Shown here one piece after another: positions 61,633 to 64,000 of a stretch of DNA of 64,000 nucleotides (position 1 is the stretch's first letter; every line of letters starts with the position of its first letter). The position numbers and the translations under genes are program-made. The stretch comes from Rotaria socialis (lineage: Eukaryota; Rotifera; Eurotatoria; Philodinida; Philodinidae): assembly GCA_905331475.1 (NCBI GenBank), contig CAJNYU010001802.1, positions 62,001 through 126,000 on the forward strand. The letters are read 5' to 3'. The notes beneath the pieces are model-generated. The model ran no database searches. It saw nothing but the letters and a program-made list of their open reading frames with translations, and was not told the origin of the DNA.

Positions 61633-62554
61633 CTAAATATAAAAGACTATAGCTTCAGTAATTATTCCATAAATTTATGTCAAATGACCCATGGTCTGTA
61701 TTCGATTTATTTGCTCAATTTATGATGCGATATCATTGGTGAAAAGTTATCAGCAAATGTAATTCATGTTGCGCGGTATTTTCTGATAGATGACGCTATC
61801 CATTGGCTGCGGAACTCAACGGAATAAAATTGTATTCCGTATCGTAAATACGGGATCATTTTTAGCAGTAATCTGCAGTATTCGTCAAGACCAGAGCAGT
61901 TAACCCCAGTAAATTCCATTGTTGGGAGCCGATAACCGGATCGCTAAAAACACAGTAAACCGACAGTTTTCTTCCGGTTATTATCATATGGGATGCAACG
62001 AGTACACACGTAATAGAGGATGCCACTGTTATTTTTGTCAGTTTTTAGGATTAATTGTAGTCACGGCACGATCATCATGCAGCAAAAGTCACCAGAATGG
62101 GCATTTAGGTACTAGTAAATAGTATCAGGATAAATACTGTTGATATTGCGAAAGTTGTCGTCTGCAACCTATCGAGCAAATCATACTATTTGAGATGGAA
62201 CTTTATTTCTAAATAAATATTTCATTTATGCTCGTTACACCATCTAAGTATCATTATGTTTAATGGTTATTGTCTTGCGCCAATACGTATAGATTATCCT
62301 TTTCTATGTTTTTCTATTGTATTATCATGAACGGTGCACTAGCGGTGTAGAAGAACCCAAACTGGATTCTGAATAGCAGGTATACCAAGCAAAATCGAAA
62401 TGTACAAAACCCTTGCTGAATACAATTTACACGCTGTTTGACATCAGTGAAGAATAAAATGTACAACAAGATCTCTTATTTTTAATTTTACTATCATCTA
62501 ATCTTTCTTTTTTGTATTTTTCTCTCAAATATGTTCGTATTCATGTCGGATTTA
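61633..62554. other. Intergenic
   Basis: No supported coding region. The ORF at 61919-62122 lacks motifs. Confidence 0.5.
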
Positions 62555-63178
62555 GGGGTGTTATTTTATCTTTATTGATCTTTATATTAAAGAATAAAGA
62601 TAAATAAAAGCTTTATATTTATAATATAAAGATAAATGAAATTTTTATTTGTAAAAATAAAGAAAAAAGAAAGATTTTCTGCAGTCACTGGTAAATAGAT
62701 AAATAATTTGTATAACAACAGAAAACATTGATTGCAGTTCTTGCTTATCATCACTGACATTGCAGTATGAAATAATACTAGCAAATGAGGGTGAGGCATA
62801 AATCATTTATGGAAAAAAATTTAGTGTTCAAAATTTTTTAGCCTTGAACTTCTTAATTTTCTTCGAGCTATCGGGAGAAGACCAAATTTTGGTTTTTTAA
62901 GGAAAAATATTTTTCTTTTTTCTTCATTTTATCGTTATTAAATAAAGATAAAGCTACTTTTTCTTTTTCTTTATTTTATAAAGATAAAGATTATCGTTAT
63001 CTTTACTTTACTTTATAAATATAAAAAATTTATTCATCTTTATTTTTTAAAGAATAAAGATTTCATAAATTCTTCATTCTCTATTTTATAAATATAGAGA
63101 TTTCATTTATCTTTATTTTTTAAATATAAAGGTTTTATTTATCTTTAAAAAGTAAAGTAAATATAAAGTAACACCCCC
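62555..63178. mobile_element. AT-rich non-autonomous element with long terminal inverted repeats
   Basis: The left end GGGGTGTTATTTTATCTTTA and the reverse complement of the right end (GGGGGTGTTACTTTATATTTA) match, and similarity continues inward for about 100 bp with small indels (shared GATAAATAAAA, CTTTATATTTA, AAAGATAAATGAAAT). The centre is built from degenerate ATAAAGAT-type repeats. Flanks GTCGGATTTA (62545-62554) and GTCAGATTA (63180-63188) look like a diverged target duplication. No transposase is encoded. Confidence 0.6.
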
Positions 63179-63476
63179 AGTCAGATTAAGAAATAGTCGT
63201 GTAAATATTTGTTATTTATGTTCTAGATTATATAACAAAATTCAATATTGACAGTTTGATACACTTTGCCTGCGAAAGTAAAGTGTGCGCGTACATTTTG
63301 CTAAGTTGAACAAAGGCTGCGAAGACATTTTATTTGCGAATTCCACTCGAAGCCCTGAACCCAGTTGCTATACCATACTCTTATGATCGAACTTTTATTA
63401 ACTCATCAACTGCATCATCATGGCATTTGACTTTATGAATATGAAGAGTTATTTTCAAAAGAAAACGCCAACATGA

Positions 63477-64000
63477 CCGAAATTTATTATAAATCGTGAT
63501 GGTATAGTTGAACTAACATTAGCTGTCAATGTTTCATCAACAGTCGCACATATACGCACACTTTTAGTTGAACGATTACCAGATCTATCAGAAAACGAAC
63601 AGTTTATTCATTCCAATGGCGCTCCAATACACGTAGTAGATGAAAATGAGACAATGATCAGGGAACTTCTACTAGAAAGTTCAGATGTTATTTACCTCAA
63701 AACCAAATCACCAAGAAAACTCATGACCGCCTCAAATTCGATGGAGTTATGCAAAAATAAAATAATGAATACTAGCTCATACGTTGAGCCGACAGTTCTG
63801 AAAAATCAACAGCGTTCTTCGACAATACCGGATGTGGTAACACCGCGAATTCCATTTGTTGACACTGTAACGCTTAAAAGCGAATCTGGCGAAAAAACCG
63901 TTCTATTATCTAATTTACTTTCAAATGCCACGTTGGAAGTTGATAACAAAAATTTATCTCCTACTGATATGAAACGGATAGTTTCTGCCCTGAAGCAAAA
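63477..64000 (+). CDS. Partial unknown gene running off the right edge
   Basis: One frame is open from 63477 to the window end. A pyrimidine-poor but usable acceptor (GGTATAG) at 63501-63507 could open the exon at 63508; no in-frame ATG lies at its head. The readable part begins VELTLAVNVSSTVAHIRTLL and continues with FIHSNGAPIHVVDENETMI and RELLLESSDVIYLKTK. That beta-helix-beta pattern of about 70 residues resembles a ubiquitin-like fold, followed by a polar linker. I do not recognise the protein, and the domain idea rests on secondary-structure impression only. Confidence 0.35.

Overview
This is a gene-dense, AT-rich animal nuclear fragment, and a bdelloid rotifer is the most likely source. 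Nearly every multi-exon gene has GT-AG introns of only about 45-85 bp. The gene set mixes conserved animal genes (RAB1, TXNL1, MOCS1, MCCC1, FCF1, TMEM208, hunchback, a DM-domain factor, a homeobox gene) with families typical of bdelloids: an NHL-repeat protein, proteins joining an ADP-ribosyltransferase-like domain to kinesin-light-chain-type TPRs, a small secreted cupredoxin, and a broken gene resembling a large family I recall from soil fungi. The species assignment is inference. One ambiguous base (n) lies at 22819.

Layout. 1-3211 (minus): FAM161-type gene running off the left edge. 3445-4609 (plus): clear GSK-3 pseudogene. 7010-8266 (plus): three-exon DM-domain transcription factor. 10008-12944 (minus): complete eight-exon TXNL1 and seven-exon RAB1. 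14409-19008 (minus): about 20-exon ELAPOR/EIG121-type membrane protein. 19178-20403 (minus): MOCS1A, 170 bp upstream of ELAPOR. 20.4-24.2 kb is gene-poor and holds a near-perfect TTAA-flanked fold-back element. 24189-24488: possible amidated neuropeptide precursor. 27338-29438: broken multidomain gene. 31658-32571: NHL-repeat gene without a visible 5' exon. 32872-33357: cupredoxin. 34727-37726: four-helix-bundle kinase with an MLKL-like layout. 38024-38564: orphan small gene. 40691-43685: eleven-exon hunchback. 43874-44494: secreted ferritin. 45017-47947 and 48874-52089: two ART-like/TPR paralogs, the first with an intact R-S-E triad and the second lacking it. 53637-54239: homeobox gene. 54443-61632 (minus): five tightly packed head-to-tail genes, in transcription order TMEM208, an SDR16C/RDH10-like dehydrogenase, a tyrosine-motif membrane protein, MCCC1 and FCF1. 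62555-63178: AT-rich element with long terminal inverted repeats. 63477-64000: partial unknown gene.

How the genes work together. Most are independent housekeeping or developmental genes. The five-gene minus-strand block has gaps of only 107-235 bp, with an unpaired splice acceptor just upstream of each start codon. Such acceptors also precede the start codons of several genes elsewhere in the window. This fits spliced-leader trans-splicing of closely spaced genes, which is known in bdelloids. The accessory genes at 27-52 kb (broken fungal-like gene, NHL, cupredoxin, MLKL-like kinase, ART/TPR pair) interrupt the conserved gene order and are the likeliest place for unusual biology. Exon boundaries were read by eye from GT-AG sites and frame continuity, and may be off by a few bases where noted.
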